Source: an uncultured Duncaniella sp.
GTDB lineage: Bacteria > Bacteroidota > Bacteroidia > Bacteroidales > Muribaculaceae
Direction of reading: 5' to 3'
DNA: 64,000 nt
NCBI GenBank assembly: GCA_910587515.1
Contig: CAJULW010000035.1
Span: 1-64,000, forward strand
A program made the translations under genes and the position numbers. Below are positions 34,917-44,073 of the stretch, piece by piece. The notes below the pieces were generated by a model. The model made no database searches. It was given only the letters and a program-made list of their open reading frames with translations, and had not been told where the DNA came from. The number at the start of each line of letters is the position of its first letter. Position 1 is the stretch's first letter.

Positions 34917-36686
34917 ATGAAAATCAAACAATTCTTTTCATTCTTTGTCATTGTTCCCGCGATAATCGCGGGGGCAATGGCTTCGTCCTGCAATAAGGAC
35001 GATATAATAAACGACGACACACTCAAGCCAGCGATAGCGCTTGACAACGAAAACAGGTTGTATACTGTAAAGGTCGGGAAAGAACTGACCATAAGCCCTG
35101 TCTACAGCAACGTATCTGACGCAGATTATCAATGGGCCATTGATGGGGTCTCATCATGTTCATCACCTGTCTTCAGATACACATGGTCTGAAACAGGTAA
35201 ACATTACGTAACCATAAATGTTTCCACCATAGCAGGAGAAGTCTCGGAAGAATTAAAAGTCGAAGTCGTTGACCTCGCACCTCCTGCAATTTCCTTGCCT
35301 ATCGAAAACAACACCCTGACACTTATGACCGGGTCGGACTATGTGTTACGGCCGGAGATAGCCAATTCCGACATCGACGACTTCAAAATCGAATGGAAAC
35401 TTGATGGAAAATCAGTCGGTAACAGTGCGGAATTTTCATTTCACGCAGAATCATGCGGAGAATACCATCTATCAATAACCGCATCCAACACCGATGGCAG
35501 TGATATGCGCGAGATAAATATAATCGTGGTCGAGACCCTCCCGTTCTCCCTCTCCTTCCCTACCCCTTCTCTCTTTCAAACCTCCACAGACCGTTACACT
35601 TTTGTCGGACGTCCTGTCTATCTGACCCCGATCACTAAAAATCTGACCGCATCATCCTTCAATTGGAGCGTCAACGGAACCAGGACCGATTGTGAATCAA
35701 AAACATTTCCGTTCACTCCGTCCAAGCCAGGAGAATACACAATAAATGTGACAATCGACAATCTGGCAACCACATCCGTAAAAGTCATCTGTGTGGATGC
35801 GACCGAACAGCAACGTTATCGCAGATCAACCGCATCGAGTTCACCGCAAAGTACAAAAGTATTCGAATGGGTCCCGGCCCCCGGTCAATACATCGGAGAA
35901 ACACAAACCGGAGGTATGACCGGTGACGAAACTACTCTTCAACAAGCCAACCTATGGGCCGAACAGCGACTTAAAGCCAATGAATATGTATCGTTAGGAG
36001 GATTCGGAGGTTACATCATAGTCGGGTTTGACCATAGCATCGCAAAAAATGACGGAAAATTCGATTTCGCTGTGATGGCCAACGCTTTTCTCAACGCTAC
36101 AACCGGATCAGGAGGCTCAAGCGAACCAGGAATCGTCTACGTAATGCAGGATGTAAACGGCAACGGGCTTCCAGATGACGAATGGTACGAACTGCGAGGA
36201 AGCGAAACCGGCAACCAGTCAACCCGCCAAGACTACGCTGTCACATATTTCCGGCCGACCGGACCTTGCATGAATGTACAATGGACTGACAATTATGGTG
36301 GGGCCGGATTCGTTGACTATCTCGGTACGTACCATCGCCAACCGTCCTATTATCCCGCATGGATCACGTCTGACTCATACACGCTAAGCGGCACGTGTCT
36401 TAAAGCACGCACCGTCCAGAATCCGGCCTCCGGCATGTGGGATAACAACGCTTTCGGCTGGGGTTATGCCGACAATATGGGATCCGACAATATCCAACAG
36501 GAAGACAGCAATGGACAACGCAACGGATTTCTGATAGAAAATGCGATATTCCCCGACCTATCGCCTATAAGCCTCCAATACATCGATTTCATAAAAGTCC
36601 AGACAGGTGTCAACTCCAAAGCAGGATGGCTTGGAGAGGTATCTACGGAAGTACTAAACGTCCAAGACTTGTCACTTATGAATTGA
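34917..36686 (+). CDS. PKD-like surface lipoprotein of the B12 operon
   Basis: A 589-residue lipoprotein (lipobox MASSC). Three PKD-like Ig domains run from about 40 to 300, each ending in motifs such as TWSETGKHYVTINVS and KPGEYTINVT. The C-terminal 290 residues form a separate domain (FEWVPAPGQYIGE, GFGGYIIVGFDHSI, DVNGNGLPDDEWYELRGSE with a calcium-loop-like DVNGNG) of the cell-surface type found in Bacteroidetes cobalamin loci. It could be equivalent to the surface B12-binding proteins described as BtuH, but that assignment is not certain from sequence alone. Confidence 0.75.
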   Translation: MKIKQFFSFFVIVPAIIAGAMASSCNKDDIINDDTLKPAIALDNENRLYTVKVGKELTISPVYSNVSDADYQWAIDGVSSCSSPVFRYTWSETGKHYVTINVSTIAGEVSEELKVEVVDLAPPAISLPIENNTLTLMTGSDYVLRPEIANSDIDDFKIEWKLDGKSVGNSAEFSFHAESCGEYHLSITASNTDGSDMREINIIVVETLPFSLSFPTPSLFQTSTDRYTFVGRPVYLTPITKNLTASSFNWSVNGTRTDCESKTFPFTPSKPGEYTINVTIDNLATTSVKVICVDATEQQRYRRSTASSSPQSTKVFEWVPAPGQYIGETQTGGMTGDETTLQQANLWAEQRLKANEYVSLGGFGGYIIVGFDHSIAKNDGKFDFAVMANAFLNATTGSGGSSEPGIVYVMQDVNGNGLPDDEWYELRGSETGNQSTRQDYAVTYFRPTGPCMNVQWTDNYGGAGFVDYLGTYHRQPSYYPAWITSDSYTLSGTCLKARTVQNPASGMWDNNAFGWGYADNMGSDNIQQEDSNGQRNGFLIENAIFPDLSPISLQYIDFIKVQTGVNSKAGWLGEVSTEVLNVQDLSLMN

Positions 36687-36702
36687 ATCGTAAAGACATA
36701 CT

Positions 36703-37773
36703 ATGAAATTACACAAATATTTCTTTATTTCTGCCGTCTTATTCCATGCAGCCTTTCTAACAGGCTGCATGGAATGGGACTATGGCGATACCGAGGATTT
36801 CAACGCACCGGCCACAGGGCTGTTCATCACAAACGAAGGTAATTTTCAATACGGCAACGCAACACTAAGTTACTATGATCCAGACAGCCGTCAAGTGCAG
36901 AACGAGATATTCTTCAGAGCCAACGGCATGAAACTCGGTGACGTCGCTCAGTCAATGTCTATTTATGACGATAAAGGATGGATCGTGGTCAACAACAGCC
37001 ATGTCATATTCGCAATAGACATAAACACCTTCAAGGAAACAGGCCGGATAGAGAATCTCACATCTCCACGTTATATTCATTTCTTGAATGACGAGAAAGC
37101 ATACGTCACACAGCTTTGGGACAACCGTATTTTCATAGTCAACCCCAAGACCTATTCCATCACAGGATATATCCACGTCCCCGACATGACAATGGAAAGC
37201 GGATCGACAGAACAGATGGTACAATACGGCAAATACGTCTATTGTAACTGCTGGAGCTATCAGAACCGCATCATCAAAATTGACACAGAGACCGACAAAG
37301 TCATCGATGAATTAAAAGTCGGCATACAGCCCACCTCGCTGGTATTAGACAAATATAACAAATTGTGGACCATCACAGACGGAGGGTACGAAGGAAGCCC
37401 GTACGGGCATGAAGCACCATCGCTCTACCGTATCGATGCGGAAAGTTTCCGTGTGGAAAGACAATTCAAATTCAGGTTCGGAGATTGCCCGTCGGAAGTT
37501 CAACTCAATGGCACACGCGACACACTCTATTGGATCAACAACGATATATGGAACATGGACGTGACGGACGAAAGGATGCCTATCCGCCCGTTTATCGAAT
37601 ATCGCGATACAAAATTCTACGGACTCACCGTCAATCCGACAAACGGAGAAGTATACGTCGCTGACGCAATAGACTATCAACAACAAGGGATTATATATCG
37701 ATTCAACCCGAACGGAGAACCTATTGATGAGTTTTATGTAGGTATCACTCCCGGATCTTTTTGTTGGAAATAA
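36703..37773 (+). CDS. btuG: BtuG-like surface B12-binding beta-propeller lipoprotein
   Basis: A 356-residue lipoprotein (lipobox LTGC, Cys22). The mature part is a YncE/DUF5074-type seven-bladed propeller with repeated blade motifs such as TGLFITNEGNFQYGNATLSYYD, IFAIDINTFKETG, RIFIVNPKTYSITG, and IYRFNPNGEPIDEF. In Bacteroides thetaiotaomicron, BtuG binds cobalamin very tightly on the surface and caps the BtuB pore. Its place directly before a TonB-dependent receptor under a cobalamin riboswitch makes the same role likely. Confidence 0.85.
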   Translation: MKLHKYFFISAVLFHAAFLTGCMEWDYGDTEDFNAPATGLFITNEGNFQYGNATLSYYDPDSRQVQNEIFFRANGMKLGDVAQSMSIYDDKGWIVVNNSHVIFAIDINTFKETGRIENLTSPRYIHFLNDEKAYVTQLWDNRIFIVNPKTYSITGYIHVPDMTMESGSTEQMVQYGKYVYCNCWSYQNRIIKIDTETDKVIDELKVGIQPTSLVLDKYNKLWTITDGGYEGSPYGHEAPSLYRIDAESFRVERQFKFRFGDCPSEVQLNGTRDTLYWINNDIWNMDVTDERMPIRPFIEYRDTKFYGLTVNPTNGEVYVADAIDYQQQGIIYRFNPNGEPIDEFYVGITPGSFCWK

Positions 37774-37813
37774 TCCTATCTTCTAAATTTTTCGATTCCA
37801 ACTTCCATAGCCC

Positions 37814-39943
37814 ATGGCAATGACAAAAATTATGAATAATTTTGCAATTCCGCAAATGCCGATCAAATTTCATATATCAAGATATTATTATTTACAGACA
37901 CTGTGGCTATTGTGTCTCTCTGTCACTATGCCCAATATTTTGTCAGCGCAAAGTTCATACCGATTGGGAGAGGTAATCGTAAAAGCGAATCGGCCGATGA
38001 AAGAAATCGGAGTGACGAAAACCACGTTCGACTCAACCATGCTCAAAGAGAACATCGCCCTGTCAATGGCCGATGTACTCGCTTTCAATTCTTCGATATT
38101 CGTAAAGAGCCATGGTCGCGCGACGCTTTCGACCGTAGCATTCCGCGGCACATCTCCAAGCCATACACAGGTAACCTGGAACGGGATGCGGATCAACAAT
38201 CCGATGCTCGGCATGACAGACTTCTCAAGCATCCCTTCATATTTTATTGACAAAGCCACACTGCTACACGGGACATCGTCAGTCAATGAAACCGGAGGCG
38301 GACTCGGAGGCCTTGTCAAACTTGGCACGGCTCCCGACGCACATGAAGGACTTGGACTACAGTACGTGCAAGGCATCGGATCGTTCAACACATTCGACGA
38401 ATTCGCTCGCGTCACATACGGAAACGACAAATGGCAGACATCAACCCGTTTTGTCTATTCGTCTTCTCCCAATGACTATAAATACATAAATCATGATAAA
38501 AAAATAAATATCTATGATGACAACTATAACATCATAGGCCAATATCATCCGACAGAACGTAACCGCAGTGGGTCGTACAGGGATATACATGCACTGCAGG
38601 AACTATATTACAATACCCTCAAAGGAGACCGTTTCGGGCTCAACGCATGGTATATCGATTCAAACCGGGAACTCCCAATGCTGACAACCGACTATGGTGA
38701 CGCCACCGATTTCGAAAACCGACAACACGAACATACGTTCCGTGGTGTGCTGTCATGGGATCACACGCGAAGCTCATGGAAAACAGGAATAAAAGGCGGA
38801 TATATCCATACTTGGATGGCATACGACTACCGGCGAGAGGTCACCGACGGAATAATGGCCTCGATGACACGGTCGCGAAGTAAAGTAAACACTATCTATG
38901 GCCAGGCCGACGGTGAATATACTCCAACCCGAAAATGGTTTTTCACCGCCAATATATCCGCCCATCAGCATTTCGTCCGTAGCGAAGACAAAAACATTAT
39001 TCTACAAGACGGAGATAAAGCCATAGTCGGCTACGACAAAGGGCGCATCGAACTATCGGCCTCGGCCTCGGCCAAATGGCAGCCAATCGAACGTCTCGGT
39101 CTTTCAATGATTATCCGCGAAGAAATGTCGGGAGACAAATGGGCTCCTATAATACCGGCTTTTTTCATTGACGGTCTGATTTCAAAAAAAGGGAATCTAA
39201 TGTTCAAATCATCGATATCCCGCAACCATCGTTTCCCTACCCTAAACGATCTTTATTTTCTACCTGGAGGAAATCCAGATCTTAAGAATGAAAACGGATT
39301 CAGCTATGACGCAGGATTCAGTTTTAATATCGGCAAAAACAATATATATAACATTAGCGGTAACTTGACATGGTTTGACTCATACATCGACGATTGGATA
39401 ATCTGGCTTCCGACAACAAAAGGATTCTTCTCTCCTCGCAATATCAAAAAAGTACATGCCTACGGTGTAGAATTGTCTGCCAATCTCGGACTACAACCGT
39501 TTAAAGGTTGGTTTCTGGATCTGAACGGGTCATATTCATGGACACCGTCAATAAACGAGGGTGAAAAAATTTCACCTGCCGACATGTCGACAGGCAAGCA
39601 ATTGCCATACGTCCCCAAACATTCGGCATCCATTACCGGTCGCATCGGATGGCGTGACTGGGGTTTTCTTTACAAATGGTGTTGGTATTCGGAACGATTC
39701 ACCATGTCAAGCAACGACTATACAATAACCGGTCATCTTCCGCAATATTTCATGAGCAACATATCTCTTGAAAAGAGCATGAGATTTAAACCTATCGACA
39801 TACAGTTGAAACTTGCCATCAACAATCTTTTCAATGAAGATTATCTATCAGTTCTTTCCCGCCCCATGCCAGGAATCAATTTTGAATTCTTCATAGGCAT
39901 CACACCTGAATTCCATAAAAAGAAAAAGGAACCGGCTGTTTAG
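37814..39943 (+). CDS. btuB: BtuB-like TonB-dependent outer membrane receptor
   Basis: A receptor of up to 709 residues, the last gene of the riboswitch-controlled operon. After the signal peptide (ending ILSAQ) comes a TonB-box-like LGEVIVKA, then the plug domain (MADVLAFNSSIFVKSHGRATLSTVAFRG, VTWNGMRINNP) and a beta-barrel with LFNEDYLSVLSRPMPGINFEF at the C-terminus. It lacks the CarboxypepD-like N-terminal domain of SusC, as expected for BtuB. The start is uncertain: ATGs at 37814, 37832 and 37856 are possible, and a TAATTTTG box sits at 37837-37844. The start at 37856 (MPIKFHISRYYYLQT) gives the most compact signal peptide. Confidence 0.87.
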   Translation: MAMTKIMNNFAIPQMPIKFHISRYYYLQTLWLLCLSVTMPNILSAQSSYRLGEVIVKANRPMKEIGVTKTTFDSTMLKENIALSMADVLAFNSSIFVKSHGRATLSTVAFRGTSPSHTQVTWNGMRINNPMLGMTDFSSIPSYFIDKATLLHGTSSVNETGGGLGGLVKLGTAPDAHEGLGLQYVQGIGSFNTFDEFARVTYGNDKWQTSTRFVYSSSPNDYKYINHDKKINIYDDNYNIIGQYHPTERNRSGSYRDIHALQELYYNTLKGDRFGLNAWYIDSNRELPMLTTDYGDATDFENRQHEHTFRGVLSWDHTRSSWKTGIKGGYIHTWMAYDYRREVTDGIMASMTRSRSKVNTIYGQADGEYTPTRKWFFTANISAHQHFVRSEDKNIILQDGDKAIVGYDKGRIELSASASAKWQPIERLGLSMIIREEMSGDKWAPIIPAFFIDGLISKKGNLMFKSSISRNHRFPTLNDLYFLPGGNPDLKNENGFSYDAGFSFNIGKNNIYNISGNLTWFDSYIDDWIIWLPTTKGFFSPRNIKKVHAYGVELSANLGLQPFKGWFLDLNGSYSWTPSINEGEKISPADMSTGKQLPYVPKHSASITGRIGWRDWGFLYKWCWYSERFTMSSNDYTITGHLPQYFMSNISLEKSMRFKPIDIQLKLAINNLFNEDYLSVLSRPMPGINFEFFIGITPEFHKKKKEPAV

Positions 39944-39957
39944 CCGATTCCTTTCTT
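39917..39957. terminator. Terminator between btuB and the beta-barrel gene
   Basis: Arms 39925-39937 and 39942-39954, loop GTTT; it overlaps the btuB stop codon. On the minus strand all 13 pairs form (one G-U) and a U-rich run follows; on the plus strand there is one C-A mismatch. It serves the converging genes, best on the minus strand. Confidence 0.78.
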
Positions 39958-39980
39958 ATAATTTCCGCATTGCTTTATTA

Positions 39981-40604
39981 TCAAAAGAAATAGCTTACTC
40001 TTACGTCCCATGTTCGGTTCTTGGCACTATAGTCCGTAAGGACTTTTGCTTTCAATGCGTATGTCATACCCCATGTATATGATGCGGATACCTGCCAACG
40101 TTTGAAAATCTCCGCTCCGACTCCTGCGGTAAGCCCCAAATCTCCACCGGAAAATTTCATAGCGTCACATTTTCCGTGACCAACCTGAATATTGAATGTC
40201 GGACCACCATAAACAAACGGAGCCAAATAGTCTTCAAATCCCTGAAAACGGGTATATTTGAATTTCAGATGAAAAGGGATCTGTATATTGTGTATATATA
40301 TCCTCTCGTTTCCATATCCTTGAGATTCCCACATCTCAAAATCACCGAGATTGAATGTCGCACCGAGCTGTTCATAACGCAATCCCAAATCAAGACCAAA
40401 ACCTATACCGGGAAACATCATTTCACCATGAACACCCGCTGATTCACCAAAACCTTTATCAACGGTAAGTATACCGTCCTGTTTAAATTTGAAATCATTA
40501 AAATTGATTCCCAAAGAAGCTCCCCAACGAAACTGGGCATTCGCGACAGAGGCTCCACAAATCGAAACAATGGCTATGATGAATGTGATTATTTTTTTAT
40601 TCAT
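39981..40604 (-). CDS. Outer membrane beta-barrel protein (porin-like, OMP_b-brl family)
   Basis: A 207-residue protein with a clear signal peptide from the ATG at 40604 (MNKKIITFIIAIVSICGASVANAQ). The mature part has the FRWGASLGINFNDFKF start and alternating strands of small Bacteroidetes outer membrane barrels (FGLDLGLRYEQLGATF, DLGLTAGVGAEIFKRWQVSASYTWG, final RVSYFF with C-terminal Phe). Ligand unknown. A TACCTTTG box on the minus strand (complement of 40641-40648) lies 37 bases before the start. It is divergent from the C1 peptidase gene and convergent with btuB. Confidence 0.85.
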   Translation of the reverse strand: MNKKIITFIIAIVSICGASVANAQFRWGASLGINFNDFKFKQDGILTVDKGFGESAGVHGEMMFPGIGFGLDLGLRYEQLGATFNLGDFEMWESQGYGNERIYIHNIQIPFHLKFKYTRFQGFEDYLAPFVYGGPTFNIQVGHGKCDAMKFSGGDLGLTAGVGAEIFKRWQVSASYTWGMTYALKAKVLTDYSAKNRTWDVRVSYFF

Positions 40605-40668
40605 ATTCAGTAATAAGGTGAATGGTTTTAATGAGACACGCAAAGGTACAACTTTTTCATTAAAATAC

Positions 40669-40698
40669 TTGAATTGACACAAATTTATCATACCTTTG
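40669..40698 (+). promoter_or_regulatory. Promoter of the C1 peptidase gene
   Basis: TTG at 40669-40671, 19 bases, TACCTTTG at 40691-40698. Start codon about 70 bases downstream. Confidence 0.7.
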
Positions 40699-40769
40699 CA
40701 ATATTGTAAAAAATACCTTAAAAGATTAATGTAAAGCATAAACCATAAATTAATACCAACCGATCACAG

Positions 40770-41969
40770 ATGAAAAGATACATTTTAGGGGGGGTAGCGC
40801 TATCAATGGCTATCGGTCTACTACATGCTGATGACAAAAAAGTCGCAAACGACAGCACAGGAGGGTTCAAATTCACGGATGTAAAAAATGTAAAGACAAC
40901 GTCCGTAAAGGATCAAAACAAAACAGGAACCTGTTGGAGTTTTTCCGGCATATCGTTTCTCGAAGACGAGATATTACGGAAAACAGGCAAAGAAGTCGAC
41001 CTAAGCGAGATGTTCATTGTACGCCATTGTTATAATGACAAGGCTGATAAATACATCCGTATGAACGGAACCATTAATTTCGCACAGGGCGGCAGCACTT
41101 TGGATGTCCCCTATGTGATGGACAACTACGGTCTTGTGCCCGAAGGGGCTTATCGTGGTCTTGAATATGGAGAAGAAAAGCATGATCACAGCGAACTCGA
41201 AGGTGCGTTTACCTCTTTTATCAGCTCAATAAACAGAACAAAGAAAAAATCTCCCGCATGGAAAAAAGCATTCAATGGAATGCTGGACGCTTATCTCGGA
41301 GTATTGCCTGAAACCTTTGAATATGACGGCAAGACTTATACGCCTAAATCTTTTGCTGAATCTCTCGGTCTCAAGGCAACGGACTATATACCTGTAACAT
41401 CATTCACACATCATCCTTTCTATGACTCTTTCGCTCTCGAAGTCGCAGACAATTGGCTTTGGGCGAAATATCACAATATCCCCTTGGAAGAGATGAAAGC
41501 TATTGTCGATAATGCGCTTGACAACGGATATTCCGTCGCTTGGGCGGCTGATGTCAGTGAGCCGGGATTCAAATGGATCAAAGGCTACGCGTTGATGCCA
41601 AAGAAAAAAGATCAAAAAGACATGAGCGGAACCGAACTCGCGCGTTGGGTGAAACTCAGTGATAAAGAGCGCGAAAACGAGAACAATGAGATCAAAGGCC
41701 CTCGCGAAGAAATAACCGTCACTCAGGAACTTCGTCAGCAGATGTTTGACGCACAAGAAACGACCGACGATCACGGTATGGTTATTGTAGGAAAAGCTGT
41801 CGATCAAAACGGCAACAAATACTATAAGGTTAAAAACTCATGGGACACTAACCATGTATACGGTGGATTTTTCTATGTATCAGAACCGTATTTCCTTGCT
41901 AAAACCCTTGATATCGTAGTCAACCGCGAAGCGATTCCTAAGGATATCGCAAAGAAAATGAAAATATGA
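40770..41969 (+). CDS. C1 family cysteine peptidase (aminopeptidase C/bleomycin hydrolase type)
   Basis: A 399-residue papain-fold peptidase. The catalytic triad is visible: Cys in TGTCWSFSG (about residue 56), His in TDDHGMVIVG, and Asn in KVKNSWD. The Gln of the oxyanion hole is in KDQNKTGTC. The family (PepC/BleH) normally acts as an aminopeptidase and forms a hexameric barrel. An N-terminal signal-like stretch (GGVALSMAIGLLHAD) suggests export, unlike cytoplasmic PepC. A run of seven G (40788-40794) lies in codons 7-9, where a slip would change the frame. Confidence 0.9.
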   Translation: MKRYILGGVALSMAIGLLHADDKKVANDSTGGFKFTDVKNVKTTSVKDQNKTGTCWSFSGISFLEDEILRKTGKEVDLSEMFIVRHCYNDKADKYIRMNGTINFAQGGSTLDVPYVMDNYGLVPEGAYRGLEYGEEKHDHSELEGAFTSFISSINRTKKKSPAWKKAFNGMLDAYLGVLPETFEYDGKTYTPKSFAESLGLKATDYIPVTSFTHHPFYDSFALEVADNWLWAKYHNIPLEEMKAIVDNALDNGYSVAWAADVSEPGFKWIKGYALMPKKKDQKDMSGTELARWVKLSDKERENENNEIKGPREEITVTQELRQQMFDAQETTDDHGMVIVGKAVDQNGNKYYKVKNSWDTNHVYGGFFYVSEPYFLAKTLDIVVNREAIPKDIAKKMKI

Positions 41970-42042
41970 TCACATTTTGATAAATCCTCAAAAAGACGCA
42001 GTCCTATCAGGGTCTACAATAAACAGGATTAACCAATTTTTC

Positions 42043-42080
42043 AAAAGTGAGAACACCACAATGGTGATTCTCACTTTTTT
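42043..42080 (+). terminator. Intrinsic terminator after the C1 peptidase gene
   Basis: An 11-bp stem (AAAAGTGAGAA at 42043-42053 with its complement at 42068-42078), an inner CACC/GGTG pairing, and a T-tract to 42080. Confidence 0.85.
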
Positions 42081-42170
42081 AATTCATCCCTATCTATACT
42101 CCATGACACTTACTTTATAATAGATTTCTATAACGCACTAACGGTTCTTTCTGTTTCACCATATATTACG

Positions 42171-42178
42171 TAACTTTG
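42171..42178 (+). promoter_or_regulatory. -7 box upstream of the ATP-grasp gene
   Basis: TAACTTTG, an exact match to the Bacteroidetes -7 consensus, 18 bases before the start codon. No good -33 partner was found. Confidence 0.5.
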
Positions 42179-42196
42179 CAGACCGAATAATTTCAA

Positions 42197-43264
42197 ATGA
42201 ACATACACCTCTTTAATCCTGAAAACGACCTTGCACTGGCGGCCGGTTGTAGACAATACACTCCACCACCGAATGCGAGAGCCATCCACAAGGCCGGAGC
42301 GCTACTCCCAATGTGGTGGGCAGAGGAAGATGACATAATTCTCGCCCCAACCGAGATGTCGGACGAGGCAAGGAACTTGTCAGAAAGATTCGGTCTGAAA
42401 GGATGTATCAGCGATATTACACATAATATTTCGGATGCCCACCCATGGGGTTGGAGTCTTGACGCCAAACGGCAATTTATCAATTTCGGTGTCGATGAAT
42501 CAATTCTGCCGACAGATTGCCATATCGAACGTATGCGTCAACTCGGACACCGACGTATCTCGATCGAAATACTCAAACGCATCGATACCGTTGACCATCT
42601 ACCGGTCGAGACAACAAATGCCATCGATATTGTCAGAATAGAACGACAATATCCGGGATGCTATGTAAAATCACCCTGGTCCGGAAGCGGACGAGGGGTA
42701 TTTTGTGCCGGTTCGCTTAACGAGGACGCTCTTTTGCGTCGTGCCGAAGGAATAATCCATCGTCAAGGCAGCGTAATAATAGAGCGTGGTCTTGATAAAA
42801 TACTTGATTTCGCAGCATTGTTCCATAGTGACGGTAAAGAAGTGTCATTCCGCGGACTGTCTATATTTTCCACTGAAGCAAGAGGCATGTATAACGGAAA
42901 TATCGTCTCCCATCAAAAAGATCTTGAAAAAAGGTTGTCAGACTTCATAGATCTTCGTAATCTACGCTCTATCGTAGAACAGGAAACAGATGTGTTGACC
43001 GAACTTGTCGCTTCGACATACAACGGATGGCTCGGAATAGACATGATGATACACCGGGAAAACGGAAAATTCAAAATAATGCCTTGCGTGGAAATGAATC
43101 TACGCATGACAATGGGCGTAGTGGCAATGAAGATCCAAGAACGTCTCGGATTAAAGACACCTCACTTCATGTCTTGGAGACACAATGACCCACATACCAC
43201 AACTATTTCCTTACTGCCACCGGTCGCTGGTTTCAGACTGACGCTTTCGCCTACAATGCTTTAA
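42197..43264 (+). CDS. Uncharacterised ATP-grasp-like protein
   Basis: A 355-residue cytoplasmic protein without a named family. The N-terminus (MNIHLFNPENDLALAAG) is distinctive. From about residue 155 there are ATP-grasp features: a Lys before a glycine loop (YVKSPWSGSGRGV, 156-168), a hinge-like strand VIIERGLDKILDFAALF (about 193-209), NGWLGIDMMI, and PCVEMNLRMTMG with the acidic and Asn residues expected to bind metal. Members of this fold join a carboxylate to an amine or thiol using ATP. The substrates here are unknown. It is a single gene, followed by maf on the other strand. Confidence 0.72.
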   Translation: MNIHLFNPENDLALAAGCRQYTPPPNARAIHKAGALLPMWWAEEDDIILAPTEMSDEARNLSERFGLKGCISDITHNISDAHPWGWSLDAKRQFINFGVDESILPTDCHIERMRQLGHRRISIEILKRIDTVDHLPVETTNAIDIVRIERQYPGCYVKSPWSGSGRGVFCAGSLNEDALLRRAEGIIHRQGSVIIERGLDKILDFAALFHSDGKEVSFRGLSIFSTEARGMYNGNIVSHQKDLEKRLSDFIDLRNLRSIVEQETDVLTELVASTYNGWLGIDMMIHRENGKFKIMPCVEMNLRMTMGVVAMKIQERLGLKTPHFMSWRHNDPHTTTISLLPPVAGFRLTLSPTML

Positions 43265-43322
43265 CAAAAACCATTACAGTTGACAACAACAGCATTATGG
43301 CTAAAAGTCCAATCCAATCGTA

Positions 43323-43913
43323 TCAAATGGATTTAAGCAATGAATACAAGCGCTGCACAGGCAGCCCCATTACATTATAGAAGCTCCCGTTTATACTCTT
43401 GATACCCGCCGCACCTATCCATTCCTGTATGCCATAGGCGCCAGCTTTGTCAAGCGGCCTGTAATGTTCCACATAATAACATATTTCTTCATCCGAAAGC
43501 GTAGCGAATTCTACTATAGACTCCGCGCTAAACGTAGCGGTACTGTCTGAGGTGCGGACCGTCACCCCTGTGATAACTTTTTGCGAACGGCCTTGAAGCA
43601 GACCGAGCATGCGGCACGCGTCGTCATCATCGACAGGTTTGCCGAGAACTGTCCCGTCTATTATAACAACCGTATCAGCCGCGATAACGAGTTTCTTTTC
43701 ACTAATGTCTATCGGATATGCATCCGCTTTCAATTTTGAGAGGTATGGCGCGGTATCCTCGGCAGAGATGCCGGGAGGCACAGATTCGTCTACCGAATGG
43801 GATGTATCCACACGGAAATCCAAATCAAGCATTGAAAGCAGCTCCCTACGTCGTGGAGAACCGCTTGCGAGTACAATATCATAGCCTCGCAGATTGGCAA
43901 GCGGATGAAACAT
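43323..43913 (-). CDS. maf: Maf-like nucleoside triphosphate pyrophosphatase
   Basis: A 196-residue house-cleaning enzyme that hydrolyses non-canonical or dTTP/UTP-type nucleotides. Signature motifs are VLASGSPRRRELLSMLDLDF at the start, IAADTVVIIDGTVLGKPVD, and the C-terminal AYGIQEWIGAAGIKSINGSFYNVMGLPV. The IQEWIG segment and its surroundings fit the dTTP/UTP-specific (YhdE-like) branch. The length is normal. It stands alone. Confidence 0.93.
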   Translation of the reverse strand: MFHPLANLRGYDIVLASGSPRRRELLSMLDLDFRVDTSHSVDESVPPGISAEDTAPYLSKLKADAYPIDISEKKLVIAADTVVIIDGTVLGKPVDDDDACRMLGLLQGRSQKVITGVTVRTSDSTATFSAESIVEFATLSDEEICYYVEHYRPLDKAGAYGIQEWIGAAGIKSINGSFYNVMGLPVQRLYSLLKSI

Positions 43914-44073
43914 AGCTTTATTATTTTAATGCAAATTTAAAAATTATCCATCTAATAGAAAAATGAAGCCGTTATTGGATTACCCGCTTCATAATAATAT
44001 ACGGGATGGCGCCAACTATCCGGCACCATCCCGTATCGATCGGAATAACTATTGGATTTCTTTACGAAATCTT

